Shown in pieces: positions 16,684 through 25,411 of a DNA stretch of 56,872 nt. Below the pieces are notes generated by a model. It was not told the DNA's origin. It made no database searches and was given only the letters and a program-made list of their open reading frames with translations. The position numbers and the translations under genes are program-made. The first letter of the stretch is position 1, and the number at the start of each line of letters is the position of its first letter. The stretch covers positions 1-56,872 of the forward strand of contig CAMDDX010000005.1 in the NCBI GenBank assembly GCA_945893075.1. The letters run 5' to 3'. Origin of the DNA: Planctomyces sp. SH-PL62 (GTDB lineage: Bacteria; Planctomycetota; Planctomycetia; Planctomycetales; Planctomycetaceae).

Positions 16684-19600
16684 TTACTTCAGGCCGGCTA
16701 GGAGCGTTGTCGCGTCTTTGGCTCGGAGGTGATTGGGAAAGCGTTTGGTGACGGTTTCGAGAGACTCGCGGGCTTTCTCGGTGTCCTTGAGTTCGATGAA
16801 ACATTTGGCGGCTTCGAAGTGGGCTTGGCATTGCCACTCTTCGTAGGGGTAGCCAAAGGCGGCTTCGAGGAAGTGTTCGGTGGCCTCGGCGTTGTTCTTC
16901 GCGGCGAGAGCACATTGGCCCATCATGAAGCGTGCCTTCGCCGCGGTCTCCGTGCGAGTTTCTTTGGTGACTTGCAGATACGTGGCCTTCGCGGCGTCGA
17001 TTTGGTTTTGGTTCTGCTGAGCGAAGCCGAGTCCGAAGCGAGCTTCGTAGAGTTGCTCGAATTGTGGAAAGGCTTGGATCAGCACGGTGAAGTGTTGTTG
17101 GGCTTGCGGCCATTGTTTGAGTTGCGTTGCGCAGGTGCCGCTCCGGTAAAGAGCTTTCGCGTGGAAGCGTTCGCTCTTGGCGGTGATGACGGCGGCGTAG
17201 AACGGTAGAGCTTCGGCGAACTTGTCCTGGCGGAATTGGCAATCACCGGCGAGGAAGTTGGCATCGCCGAGCAGAGTCCCCTGCGGGAACTCTTTGATTT
17301 GGTTTTGGAACGTGGCCAGCGCGGCGGGGAATAGTTTTTGGTCGTGCTGGACCCAGCCGAGCTTGTAGTGCAGTCGCTCGCGCAGTTCGGGCGTCTTCGC
17401 GGCGGCGAGGCCGGCGGTGAAGGCTGCGATGGCCTCGGTCGGTTGCTTGTTCGTCTCGTGGAACTCGCCGATTCGGAACCAAGACTCGGCGGCGAGCGGA
17501 CTGGTGGGCAGTTTCGTTGCGAGCAAGCGGAAGGCGTCGGCGGCTTCCTTCTCTTTCTTGAGTTCGAGGTTGGCGAAGGCGATCTCGTAGTGGCACTTGT
17601 CGGCGTCAGGATAGTCGGGCTTGGCGGTGAGCAATTGCGTGAGCGTCACGATCGACGGAGCAAACTGTTTTAGACCGGCTTGGCAGAGGGCCATCGCGAA
17701 CTTGGCGTCGAGGGCATCTTTCTCAGCCGCCTTGTTCGTGGCGATGAATTGCGTGAGGTCTTTCAGAGCGGGGTCGAATTGTTTTTGGCGATGCAAGCAG
17801 AGCCCTCGCAGGAAGAGTGCGGCGGGGACGAGTTCGCTTTGCGGTTTCTCGGCGATGAGCTTCGTCAGGTGCGTGGCGGCATTCGGGAAATCGGGCTTCT
17901 CGAAGAGTGCGGCTCCGCTGCCGTACATCGCGGCGGGGACGAGGTCGCTCATCGGGAATCCGGTGACGACTTGTTGGTAGAACGCGACGGCGGTATCGGG
18001 CTTCTTGAGTCCGCGGTCGATCTCGCCGAGATGGAATAACGCTCGGTCGCGCAGCTTGCTGGCGGCGATTTGATTGAGCTTGGTCAGTTCGACGGTGGCG
18101 TTCGGCGCGTCATTGACGGCTCGCAGGCCGACGCCGAGCGCGAGCAGCACTTCGTCGAGCCGATCCCAATCAGGCTTGGCTTGTTGAGCGGCTCGGAAGG
18201 CGGCGACGGCGTCGGGGTGACGTTTCATTTCGCCGTGTGCTCGGCCGATGAGGTAGCGCGCTTCGGCGAGCAGCGCGGGGTCTTTCAGCGTGGCGACGAT
18301 TGGGTTGAGGTACGCGATGCACTCTTCGAACTTCGGCGGCTGATTGGCGGCGACACCGGCTGAGTAGAGACACAGGCCGATGCGGACGTGGGCTTGCGGA
18401 GCGTGTGGGTTCGCGGGGAACTCGGTGACGAGCCGGCGGAAGAGCGGCTCGGCCTTGGCGAGATTCGCTTCGGGTTGATTCAGCAGGTATGCCTCGCCCG
18501 CGACGAAGACGACTTCCGGGACGAGCGCGTGTTTCACGAACGGAGCGGTCGCGAAGAATTGTTCGGCTTGAGCCTGTGCGCTCGGGAAGTCGCCGGTCTG
18601 CAATGCGGCGAGGGCGGCTCGATACTTGGCTTCCGGTGCGAGTTCATTGGCGGCGAACTGGCCGGCGAATTGAGCATACAGCGGAACCGTCTCTTTGCGG
18701 CGTTCGGGGATTTCGTAGATCGAGTCGATGCGGACCAACTGCAACGCGGGGATGAATTCGCTTTGAGCGTTCGCGGCGATGACGGGATCGACAGTCGCGA
18801 CCACGGTGGCCGGTTGCTTGAGCGCGATCAGTGTGCGGCCGAGCCAGTACGCGGCCTCGGGGGCGGTGGGCAGCTTTTGGTTGACGACCGTGGCCAGCGC
18901 GGTTTGAGCCTGCGGAAATTGTCCCGCTTTGAATCGGGCTTTGCCGGTGGCGGTGAAGGCGGGTCCGATCTGTTCGCTCTTCGGAAACTTCGTCGGAACT
19001 GTATCGAGCACGGCGGCGGCTTCGGGGAATTTGTTTTGATCGAACAGCGCTTGGCCCTGCTTTAACGTGGCGACATCGGCCAACGGAAAATTGGGGACGG
19101 CGGCGGCTTGCACGAAGTGCGGTTCGGCTTCGGCGTGCTTCTTTTGCGCGACGAGCGACGTGCCGAGCCGCAGTTTCGCTTCCGGCACGAGCGGACTCTG
19201 CGCGAATTTTTGCAGCAGCGTCGTGAAGGTCGTGACCGCTTCGACATGCTGGTCGAGATCCGCCTGCGTGGTGCCGAGACCGTAGAACGCTTCTGGCAGG
19301 ATCGTCGCGTTGGGATACGTGGCAATCACCTTCTGATACGCGACGATGGCGTTCGGTTTGTCGGCGGCGAGATACAGGCTCTCGGCTTGATAGTAGGTCG
19401 CGTCAGCCGCGAGCGGACTGGCCGCGAACTTGGTTGGGACGTTGGCGAACTCGGCGGCGGCGGTCTTGAAATCGTTCGGCAACTTCGACGTCTGAGCCGT
19501 CTGAAACAGCGTGAGTCCGAGATTGAACTGGGCTCCGTCGAGATGCTTGAACTGCGGATACGTTGCCAGGATGAGCTTAAACGTTGCGGTCGCCTCCGGC

Positions 19601-19857
19601 AGTTTCTTCTCGCTCAACTGGCAGACGCCGAGTTGGTAGTGCGCGTTCGAGACTCGCGTGTCTTGCGGGAACGCTTTCAGGAACTCGGTCCAGCGCGGCA
19701 TCGCCTGCGCGAACAGCTTCTTCGATTGGAAGCCGTAGGCGACGGCGTATTGCCGAGTCGCTTCCGGATTCGGGTCATCGGCGGCGAGACTCGGCCAAGG
19801 TGCCAGCAACGCGCACTGAAGAGCGATCACGACCAGAACTTTTCCTGCTGGGGACAT
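16684..19857 (-). CDS. Large exported tetratricopeptide-repeat protein
   Basis: A 1057-residue protein made almost wholly of TPR/Sel1-like helical pairs of ~35 residues, with recurrent Y(R/L)xGxxxxxxKxxxxA patterns such as AHYQLGVCQLSEKKLPEA, ARYLIGRAHGEMKRHPDA and AHFEAAKCFIELKDTEKA. The signal peptide KVLVVIALQCALLAPWPSLAA points to the periplasm, where such proteins resemble YbgF/BamD-type scaffolds. I chose the ATG with GGAGG six bases upstream; a second ATG lies 15 bases before it. There are no catalytic motifs. It is a likely assembly scaffold, specific role unknown. Confidence 0.88.
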   Translation of the reverse strand: MSPAGKVLVVIALQCALLAPWPSLAADDPNPEATRQYAVAYGFQSKKLFAQAMPRWTEFLKAFPQDTRVSNAHYQLGVCQLSEKKLPEATATFKLILATYPQFKHLDGAQFNLGLTLFQTAQTSKLPNDFKTAAAEFANVPTKFAASPLAADATYYQAESLYLAADKPNAIVAYQKVIATYPNATILPEAFYGLGTTQADLDQHVEAVTTFTTLLQKFAQSPLVPEAKLRLGTSLVAQKKHAEAEPHFVQAAAVPNFPLADVATLKQGQALFDQNKFPEAAAVLDTVPTKFPKSEQIGPAFTATGKARFKAGQFPQAQTALATVVNQKLPTAPEAAYWLGRTLIALKQPATVVATVDPVIAANAQSEFIPALQLVRIDSIYEIPERRKETVPLYAQFAGQFAANELAPEAKYRAALAALQTGDFPSAQAQAEQFFATAPFVKHALVPEVVFVAGEAYLLNQPEANLAKAEPLFRRLVTEFPANPHAPQAHVRIGLCLYSAGVAANQPPKFEECIAYLNPIVATLKDPALLAEARYLIGRAHGEMKRHPDAVAAFRAAQQAKPDWDRLDEVLLALGVGLRAVNDAPNATVELTKLNQIAASKLRDRALFHLGEIDRGLKKPDTAVAFYQQVVTGFPMSDLVPAAMYGSGAALFEKPDFPNAATHLTKLIAEKPQSELVPAALFLRGLCLHRQKQFDPALKDLTQFIATNKAAEKDALDAKFAMALCQAGLKQFAPSIVTLTQLLTAKPDYPDADKCHYEIAFANLELKKEKEAADAFRLLATKLPTSPLAAESWFRIGEFHETNKQPTEAIAAFTAGLAAAKTPELRERLHYKLGWVQHDQKLFPAALATFQNQIKEFPQGTLLGDANFLAGDCQFRQDKFAEALPFYAAVITAKSERFHAKALYRSGTCATQLKQWPQAQQHFTVLIQAFPQFEQLYEARFGLGFAQQNQNQIDAAKATYLQVTKETRTETAAKARFMMGQCALAAKNNAEATEHFLEAAFGYPYEEWQCQAHFEAAKCFIELKDTEKARESLETVTKRFPNHLRAKDATTLLAGLK

Positions 19858-20040
19858 TGAAGCCTCCGCCATGTGAGAGTTCAGATTCAGACGTTGGACG
19901 ATGACTGCGGCCTTCCACGGGGCGGCATCTTGTTCGTCCGCCCCGCGCGGGAGCAAGTCTGTTGGCTGTTAGAGTTCCGGCATTAGACGGCTCAACTCCA
20001 CCTCCGCAATGGACAGCGCTGCTTACGGGAGTGTGGTGGC

Positions 20041-20140
20041 TCAGACACTTCACAATGGGCCGCAGCGGAGTTGGTTCCGAGTTCGCACGTCGCGCTCGGC
20101 CAATTCGGAATTTCGGAATTCTGAAATGCCAGGCCCCGGA
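20041..20140 (+). repeat. Flanking direct repeat, copy 1 (GGGGTC class)
   Basis: About 99 bases, roughly 85% matching 20966-21064 in the same orientation, with a shared core GCAGCG.AGTTGGTTCCGAG and TTCGCACGTCGCG.TCGG. It ends 5 bases before the stop codon of the HEPN gene. The rest of the 19858-20145 gap shows nothing I can assign. Confidence 0.85.
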
Positions 20141-20145
20141 CGACT

Positions 20146-20505
20146 TCAATTGGCCAACCCCAGCCTGCGGCGAAGCTCTTCGCGAACCAGGGTAGCTCCA
20201 CGAACCGCGGCGTTGGCTTGACGAGTCGAAGCGCTGAGACCGGGATAACGATACTCCACAGCAAATCGAGTCAGATTGACCAGTCTGCGGCGTAATGGAA
20301 GCAACGTGGCGTCGTGAGGTAACAGATGCTGCAAGAGGCTATCCAAGTTGTGAGTTCGCGGAACCGGCAAGCCCAGTTGTTGCAGCATGGCTTTCAGGTA
20401 TTTCTCCGCCACCTGTTGGCAATGAAAGCAGATTTGGTCATTCAGCGCGGGGTTGTCTTTTTCGATCTTCTGGACGGTCCCCCAATCGGCTTCGGCTTTT
20501 CGCAC
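20146..20505 (-). CDS. HEPN domain protein (putative toxin of an MNT/HEPN pair)
   Basis: About 119 residues with the HEPN (PF05168-type) layout: RKAEADWGTVQKIEKD, then FHCQQVAEKYLKAMLQQLG, then HNLDSLLQHLLP, and a last helix with RFAVEYRYPG. HEPN proteins paired with minimal nucleotidyltransferases are commonly toxin-antitoxin systems in which the HEPN protein is an RNase or tRNA-modifying toxin, silenced by nucleotidylation. The start is uncertain: GTG at 20505 is the last that keeps the domain. The reading frame overlaps the end of the upstream partner by ~68 bases, which suggests translational coupling. Confidence 0.82.
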   Translation of the reverse strand: MRKAEADWGTVQKIEKDNPALNDQICFHCQQVAEKYLKAMLQQLGLPVPRTHNLDSLLQHLLPHDATLLPLRRRLVNLTRFAVEYRYPGLSASTRQANAAVRGATLVREELRRRLGLAN

Positions 20506-20878
20506 CCACTGTCTGACCGGGTTTGGCAGACAGCACCTTTCCTGTCTCCATGATTTCGCGCAGGAACCAATCCGCGTCTCGCAGCCCGCGGTGGAGTCGC
20601 TCTGGCGTGCGGACAATCAAATCCAGATCGAACGGTGCTACCAACTCGTAGCAGATTCGGGAGGCTTTGGTGATTTCATTACTGGCGGGCATGACCACCA
20701 ACAGATCCACGTCGCTCCCTTCCCGTTGATCGCCGCGCGCGTACGAGCCAAACAGAATCACCTGTTCTGGCTGGAACTTCTCCACGACCTGTCGCACATA
20801 CCGTCGAATCGCCGACAGGGGAATGTCGCGCGACTGATATCGCTGGCTCGATTTCAAAGGTGCGGATTTCGTGGTCAT
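20438..20878 (-). CDS. Minimal nucleotidyltransferase (putative antitoxin)
   Basis: A 146-residue protein with the polymerase-beta-type core: LFGSYARGDQREGSDVDLLV (G44-S45 and D56/D58) and a third acidic site at FDLDLIV (D84/D86). Such MNT proteins modify or neutralise a HEPN partner. The natural family end would be near REIMETGKVL; about 25 residues beyond it run through the start of the HEPN gene and look like overlap coding. I chose the ATG before TTKSAPLKS; another ATG lies 36 bases upstream. The pair is bracketed by 99-base direct repeats, a sign of cassette-like acquisition. Confidence 0.85.
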   Translation of the reverse strand: MTTKSAPLKSSQRYQSRDIPLSAIRRYVRQVVEKFQPEQVILFGSYARGDQREGSDVDLLVVMPASNEITKASRICYELVAPFDLDLIVRTPERLHRGLRDADWFLREIMETGKVLSAKPGQTVGAKSRSRLGDRPEDRKRQPRAE

Positions 20879-20965
20879 GGAGTCATTCTTGCCGGAGACT
20901 GGGCTGGCGAGCAACGGCCAAGAACCAAGCGGCGCGATTGAATTCCTACCTGAGCAACGCGGGGG

Positions 20966-21064
20966 TCAGGCACTTCACAATTCACAATCGGCCGCAGCGA
21001 AGTTGGTTCCGAGTTCGCACGTCGCGATCGGCCAATTCTGAATTCTGAAAGGCCAGACCCTGGA
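20966..21064 (+). repeat. Flanking direct repeat, copy 2 (GGGGTC class)
   Basis: Second copy of the repeat at 20041, beginning GGGGGTCAGGCACTTCACAA and ending GGCCAGACCCTGGA. Inner parts are inverted (TTCACAATCGGCC against GGCCAATTCTGAA). It abuts the stop codon of the kinase-LRR gene. Confidence 0.85.
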
Positions 21065-24000
21065 CTACTCAGCCGGCTGTGGTTCGATGACCCCGCCGTC
21101 CCATTCGATCCAGCATTGCGGGAGGGCTTCATGCAGTTTCTCGACGCCGGGTTTGGTGACTTTGGTTTCGTTCAGAACGACATGTCGCAGCGTCTTGATC
21201 TTCTCCAGGTGTATCAGTCCTTTGTCGCTGATCCCGGTTCGCGCAAGTTTGAGCACTTCCAGAACCGGCAATGTGGCGACGTGTGCCAAGTCGGCATCGC
21301 GGACATTCGATCTCCATAAATCGAGTTGCCTGAGCGTTCGAAGCGGGCGGAGAGAGGCTGCCGAATCGGCCTCAAAAGAAGCGCCTGGAAGTCCGAGGAT
21401 TCGGAGTTCGTCTAACGACTCCAGGGGGTCGAGAACCTTCTCGCGAATCCGTAATGACGACACACTCACGTTACGAAGTGCGCGAATCTTAGCCACCGCC
21501 TTGATCTCGGCCGCTTGAAAACTTGTTCCTGAGAGTCCGAGGTAATGAAGATGTTTTAGAGATTCTAGTCCTTCGATCCCTATCGCGGTTATCGAGTTGC
21601 CGTCCAATTCAAGTTCGGACAGATTCGAAAATTGCGAGAGCAATGGTGTCGATGCGTCAGTCAAATGGGCACCACTGAGGAGGAGTCTCTCAAGTTTGCT
21701 GGTGTTCGAGAATCCTTTGAAGGCATCGTCACCAACAGGAATGCTATTGAGGACCAGTTCGCGAAGTTGCGAGAGAGGTGTCATTCGCGCAACCGTCTTG
21801 CCCGTGATTTTCGAGTGCCACAAATTCACCGATTCAAGCTGAGTGAGGTTGCCGATCCATTCGAGACCGTTGTCGGAGACGCTGGTGTAGCCCAGGCCCA
21901 GGTGCCGCAGTCGCAGTGCGTCTCGCAAGGTTCCGACGTTCTCGTCATTGACCTCGGCATTCCCCTCGAAGTCAGCTTTGATCAGGTCAAAGTTGTCTTG
22001 CGGAAGCTGGCCGTCCTTTGCGATCGCTTGCTCATTGTCGTTCTGCCGGATCGTGACGCTGCCGCCGAGTTTCAACACCCATTCGGCAATGCGGCGATCT
22101 GGCGATGCAACCTCGCCCCGCAAGCTCGGCAGGGCGTTGAGCAGAGCTTGCACACCGGCGGGCGTGACGCCGGGCGAGTCGTTGCATCCGACCTCACGGA
22201 GCTTGGGCAGATTCCGCAACTGCATGAGGCCCTGATCGGTCACTTGGGTGCCATGAAGTTCCAAAAGGGTGAGATTCTTCAGTCCCGTGAGATGAACCAA
22301 GCCTTCGTCACCAATGCTTGTGCCATTGGCATGTAGCACCTGCAGAGCTTTCATTCCCGTCAAATGGGCCAATGCTTGATCGGTCACGTTGGTGCCGTTC
22401 ACAACAACAGATTCGATCTGTCCCAATTGACCGAGGTGCTCCCACGTTTCCGGGACGAAGCCGCGTCCCTCCAAACCCAGCGAACGAAGCGTGCTCACAT
22501 CCCGTAAATGAGCGAGACCAGCCCCCGTCATCTTGGTACTTGAACGAAGTCCTAGATTTCCGAGTTGCCGGAAGTCCTTCAAGCGGGCAAGCCCTTGATC
22601 GGTGATGCCCGGTGTGTTCAGTGCAATGCTGGTCAGCGGGAGGTTCTTCAGCGCATCGAGACCAGCATCCGTGACTCTCGTGTCACCTAGCAAAAGCTCT
22701 CTCAATTGCGGCAACTCAGAAAGGTGGAGCAGCCCCGCGTCGGAGATGTTGGTCTTATACAGGTCGAGGTATTCGAGCGCCGTCAATGACTTCAAATGCT
22801 CAAGACCGCGATCGGTGATCGACGATTCGCTCAATAAAAAACGGCTGAGTCGCGGCATGTCCTTGAGATGCGCCAACCCCGCATCGGTAATGGAGGCGAC
22901 TCCAGCGACGTTGATCTCCACGATCTGCTGGAATTGTGAGACTGCCGCAAATCCCTCGTTCCCGGCTTTCTGCCAGTTCAAGCCGATTAATTTCAGCGAC
23001 TGCGTCTCGACTAAATGACGAAGACCGGGGCCGCGGACGGACGTCAGCCGCAGCCCTAAGACTTCAAGCTGCCGCAACGGCTTGAGATGCTGCAGCGAGT
23101 CGTCGTCGAAGTTGGCACCAACAAGATCCAATTCTCGCAAATCGACCAGCTTGCCGATCTGTGCCAGGCCAGTCGGAGTTAAGTGCTTTGTGTCGAGATG
23201 GAGCGCAGTGAGACTCCACAATTTGGCAAGCTGCGCGACGGCTTGGTCATCGAATCGCGTTTCGTTGCACCAGATCCTCGACAGCTTTCGAAGTTTGGCC
23301 AACGACTGCACGCCTTTGGCCGACATCACGAAAACGCCGCCTTCGAACACTTCGAGATCAGGAAACTGCGCGAATAACTCGGCATGTTCATCACGGTAGA
23401 TCGTCGTTTCGGTTCCGTGGATGGCGTCGATACGGAAGTCGCCTTCGGGCACTTCGACGATTCCGTTGTTTCTGGCCTCGCCGACGAAGCCGTGCAAGAC
23501 ACATCCCATTGCCAATAGCTTCTTGGCCGCTTCGCGGCGATCTGGCGATACAGGCGGTGTGATCCGCACCGGTTTGGGCTTTGGCTCCTCGATATCTCCG
23601 AGCAGTTTCTTGTCGCTCATGGCTCGCACGCGGCGGCCGATGCGTTCGACTTTCACGACGACGGTTTCCCCCTTCTTCAGCGTGAAGGACTTCGTGTCGA
23701 ATTCCAGGTCGCCTTGTTTGACGTGCAGCGTGTGCTCGCCGGGTTTGAGCCGGATGTCTTTTTGGCCCTCGACCTTCACAACGATGTCGGTGCCTTGGAT
23801 GGCAACCTCGATTTGCGGATCGGTGATCTCGATCCGCAGCGTCCCGCGATTCGTTTGCACAAAAATGATGACGCCGGCGAGCAAGACGAGGACCGAGGCG
23901 AGGCCGATGGCAACGGCGCGGCGCGTAGGACGGGCACTCTTGCCCGTCGCTGCTTGGGGACGGGCAAGAGTGCCCATCCTACTGGCGGTCTGCGCTTCGC

Positions 24001-25246
24001 CACCGGCCGAGTTCAGCGTCTCTTCGGCCATTGGCTCGGTGGTGCTCTTCCGGGTGCGCTTCGGCAAAGTCGCAACAGCCACGACTGGCTCGACGATCGT
24101 GAGGTTCGGATCGTCGTCAGTCATTTCCTGCAAGAAGCGCTGGAGTTCATTGCTGCTGCCTCCGTCGCCGTCCGTCGATTGGGCGATGGTCTTGGCATTG
24201 CCGGCTCGGTACTGCTCCAACGCGGCGATCACTTCGGTCATCGACTGGTAACGATCGCTGGCATTCTTGGCGATCATTTTGTGGAAGACGGCGTCGAGCG
24301 CGTGGCCGACGCTGCTAGCGTCGGTGCGGACGCTGGCAGCGTCCGCCACGAGCGACGGCAGCGGTGCTTCGCGATGGGCCAGCAGCTTTTTCATCATCGT
24401 GTCGGCGGTGTAAACGGCATGTCCCACCAGCAGGTAATACAGCGAGCAACCCAAGCTGTAGATATCGCTGCGGGCGTCGGCATGTTTGGTGTCTACGGCC
24501 TGTTCCGGGGACATGTAATCAATCGTCCCCATGATCGCGCCGGTGTTGGTCAGCTCGGCCTGTTTTGCTCCGAGTTCATTCGACTCGATCCGCGCCAGGC
24601 CCATGTCCAGAATCTTGACCGTGCCTTCGCGGTCGAGCACCAAATTCGCCGGCTTGATGTCGCGATGAATCACGCCGCGCTTGTGAGCGTACTCCAACCC
24701 GCGCGCCGCCTGCAGGATCGCGTCGAGGGCCGCGTTCACACTCAGCGTTCCGCCCTTCTTCACCAGCGAGTACAGGTCGTCTCCCTCGACGTATTCCATC
24801 ACCAGGAAGTGCGTCCCTTTGGCCTCGTCGGCATCGTGGGCGTTGACGATGTTGGGGTGCGTCAACTTCGCCGCCGCTTCGACCTCGCGATGAAAGCGTT
24901 GGACCGCATCCTTCGACTTCATCGCCGCCGCCGAAATCACCTTCACGGCCACCAGCCGCTTCATGACCTTGTGCTCGGCCTTCAGCACCATCCCCATGCC
25001 ACCCTGGCCCAGCTTGTCGAGAATGACATAGTTGCCCAGGACCAACGACGTCCCTTTGCCCGCGTAGATTTGGCTGGCCTGAAACTTGGTCAGCTTCTTC
25101 TGCTTGACCAACTCGCGCGCGAGCTGCTCGCCATCCGAGGGAAACTGCTCGAACGACTCCGACTTGAGCCAACCCCGCAACTCGTCTTCGGTCATCAAGC
25201 CGGACGAAGACACCTGCTGAGTGAATTGCTCGATGGTCAATGGCAT
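21065..25246 (-). CDS. Membrane Ser/Thr protein kinase with leucine-rich repeats
   Basis: A 1393-residue Hanks-type kinase fused to a transmembrane segment and an exported sensor region. The kinase core has GQGGMG (80-85), Lys102, HRDIKPAN with Asp196, DMG instead of DFG (214-216) and YMSPEQ. One helix (~442-462, AIGLASVLVLLAGVIIFVQ) follows, then a beta-rich PEGA-like domain (ITDPQIEVAIQGTDIVVKVE). About 20 LRR units of the DxGLxxLxxLxxLxxLxL type come in two blocks. The second block restarts with SPDRRIAEWVLKLGGSV, echoing SPDRREAAKKLLAMGCV near residue 575, so the sensor region is duplicated. Two palindromes are translated in frame. Partner and ligand are unknown. Confidence 0.93.
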   Translation of the reverse strand: MPLTIEQFTQQVSSSGLMTEDELRGWLKSESFEQFPSDGEQLARELVKQKKLTKFQASQIYAGKGTSLVLGNYVILDKLGQGGMGMVLKAEHKVMKRLVAVKVISAAAMKSKDAVQRFHREVEAAAKLTHPNIVNAHDADEAKGTHFLVMEYVEGDDLYSLVKKGGTLSVNAALDAILQAARGLEYAHKRGVIHRDIKPANLVLDREGTVKILDMGLARIESNELGAKQAELTNTGAIMGTIDYMSPEQAVDTKHADARSDIYSLGCSLYYLLVGHAVYTADTMMKKLLAHREAPLPSLVADAASVRTDASSVGHALDAVFHKMIAKNASDRYQSMTEVIAALEQYRAGNAKTIAQSTDGDGGSSNELQRFLQEMTDDDPNLTIVEPVVAVATLPKRTRKSTTEPMAEETLNSAGGEAQTASRMGTLARPQAATGKSARPTRRAVAIGLASVLVLLAGVIIFVQTNRGTLRIEITDPQIEVAIQGTDIVVKVEGQKDIRLKPGEHTLHVKQGDLEFDTKSFTLKKGETVVVKVERIGRRVRAMSDKKLLGDIEEPKPKPVRITPPVSPDRREAAKKLLAMGCVLHGFVGEARNNGIVEVPEGDFRIDAIHGTETTIYRDEHAELFAQFPDLEVFEGGVFVMSAKGVQSLAKLRKLSRIWCNETRFDDQAVAQLAKLWSLTALHLDTKHLTPTGLAQIGKLVDLRELDLVGANFDDDSLQHLKPLRQLEVLGLRLTSVRGPGLRHLVETQSLKLIGLNWQKAGNEGFAAVSQFQQIVEINVAGVASITDAGLAHLKDMPRLSRFLLSESSITDRGLEHLKSLTALEYLDLYKTNISDAGLLHLSELPQLRELLLGDTRVTDAGLDALKNLPLTSIALNTPGITDQGLARLKDFRQLGNLGLRSSTKMTGAGLAHLRDVSTLRSLGLEGRGFVPETWEHLGQLGQIESVVVNGTNVTDQALAHLTGMKALQVLHANGTSIGDEGLVHLTGLKNLTLLELHGTQVTDQGLMQLRNLPKLREVGCNDSPGVTPAGVQALLNALPSLRGEVASPDRRIAEWVLKLGGSVTIRQNDNEQAIAKDGQLPQDNFDLIKADFEGNAEVNDENVGTLRDALRLRHLGLGYTSVSDNGLEWIGNLTQLESVNLWHSKITGKTVARMTPLSQLRELVLNSIPVGDDAFKGFSNTSKLERLLLSGAHLTDASTPLLSQFSNLSELELDGNSITAIGIEGLESLKHLHYLGLSGTSFQAAEIKAVAKIRALRNVSVSSLRIREKVLDPLESLDELRILGLPGASFEADSAASLRPLRTLRQLDLWRSNVRDADLAHVATLPVLEVLKLARTGISDKGLIHLEKIKTLRHVVLNETKVTKPGVEKLHEALPQCWIEWDGGVIEPQPAE
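23925..23982. repeat. GTAG-foot doublet inside the kinase gene
   Basis: 24-base arms (23925-23948 with 23959-23982, one mismatch), from GTAGGACGGGC to CCATCCTAC. Each arm holds a hairpin CGGGCA/TGCCCG or similar. It is read as RMGTLARPQAATGKSARPT just before the transmembrane helix. Confidence 0.9.
24302..24349. repeat. GTGG-foot doublet inside the kinase domain
   Basis: Two adjacent hairpins, CCGACGCT/AGCGTCGG and CGGACGCT/AGCGTCCG, enclosed by GTGG and CCAC. The two differ by a paired C/G swap. It is read as VADAASVRTDASSVGH, a stretch not expected between the conserved kinase helices. Confidence 0.85.
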
Positions 25247-25317
25247 GGAGGATTCCCGTGTCGGTGGGGATCAGCGGTCGCGTGCATTCCTTAACGAATC
25301 TTCTGGTCGGGTTGTTC

Positions 25318-25379
25318 GGGGTCAGGTCTTCAAATTTCAAAATTGCCTCGGCAATTTTGAAATTTGAAGACCTGACCCC
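25318..25379. repeat. Long palindrome, GGGGTC class
   Basis: Perfect 30-bp arms (25318-25347 with 25350-25379) and only a 2-base loop, starting GGGGTCAGGTCTTCAAATTT. It lies between the sulfatase stop and the kinase start, both on the minus strand. Confidence 0.92.
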
Positions 25380-25411
25380 TGCGCTTCCGAACGGCTCGCC
25401 GCGTTCATTTC

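Noticed and set aside
20041-21064. IS element ends around MNT/HEPN
   Set aside because: Repeats are direct, not inverted, no transposase lies between, and the units belong to the palindrome class found elsewhere.
23714-25294. Plus-strand 526-codon frame opposite the kinase gene
   Set aside because: Composition is that of an antisense shadow; the minus strand encodes an intact kinase with all motifs.
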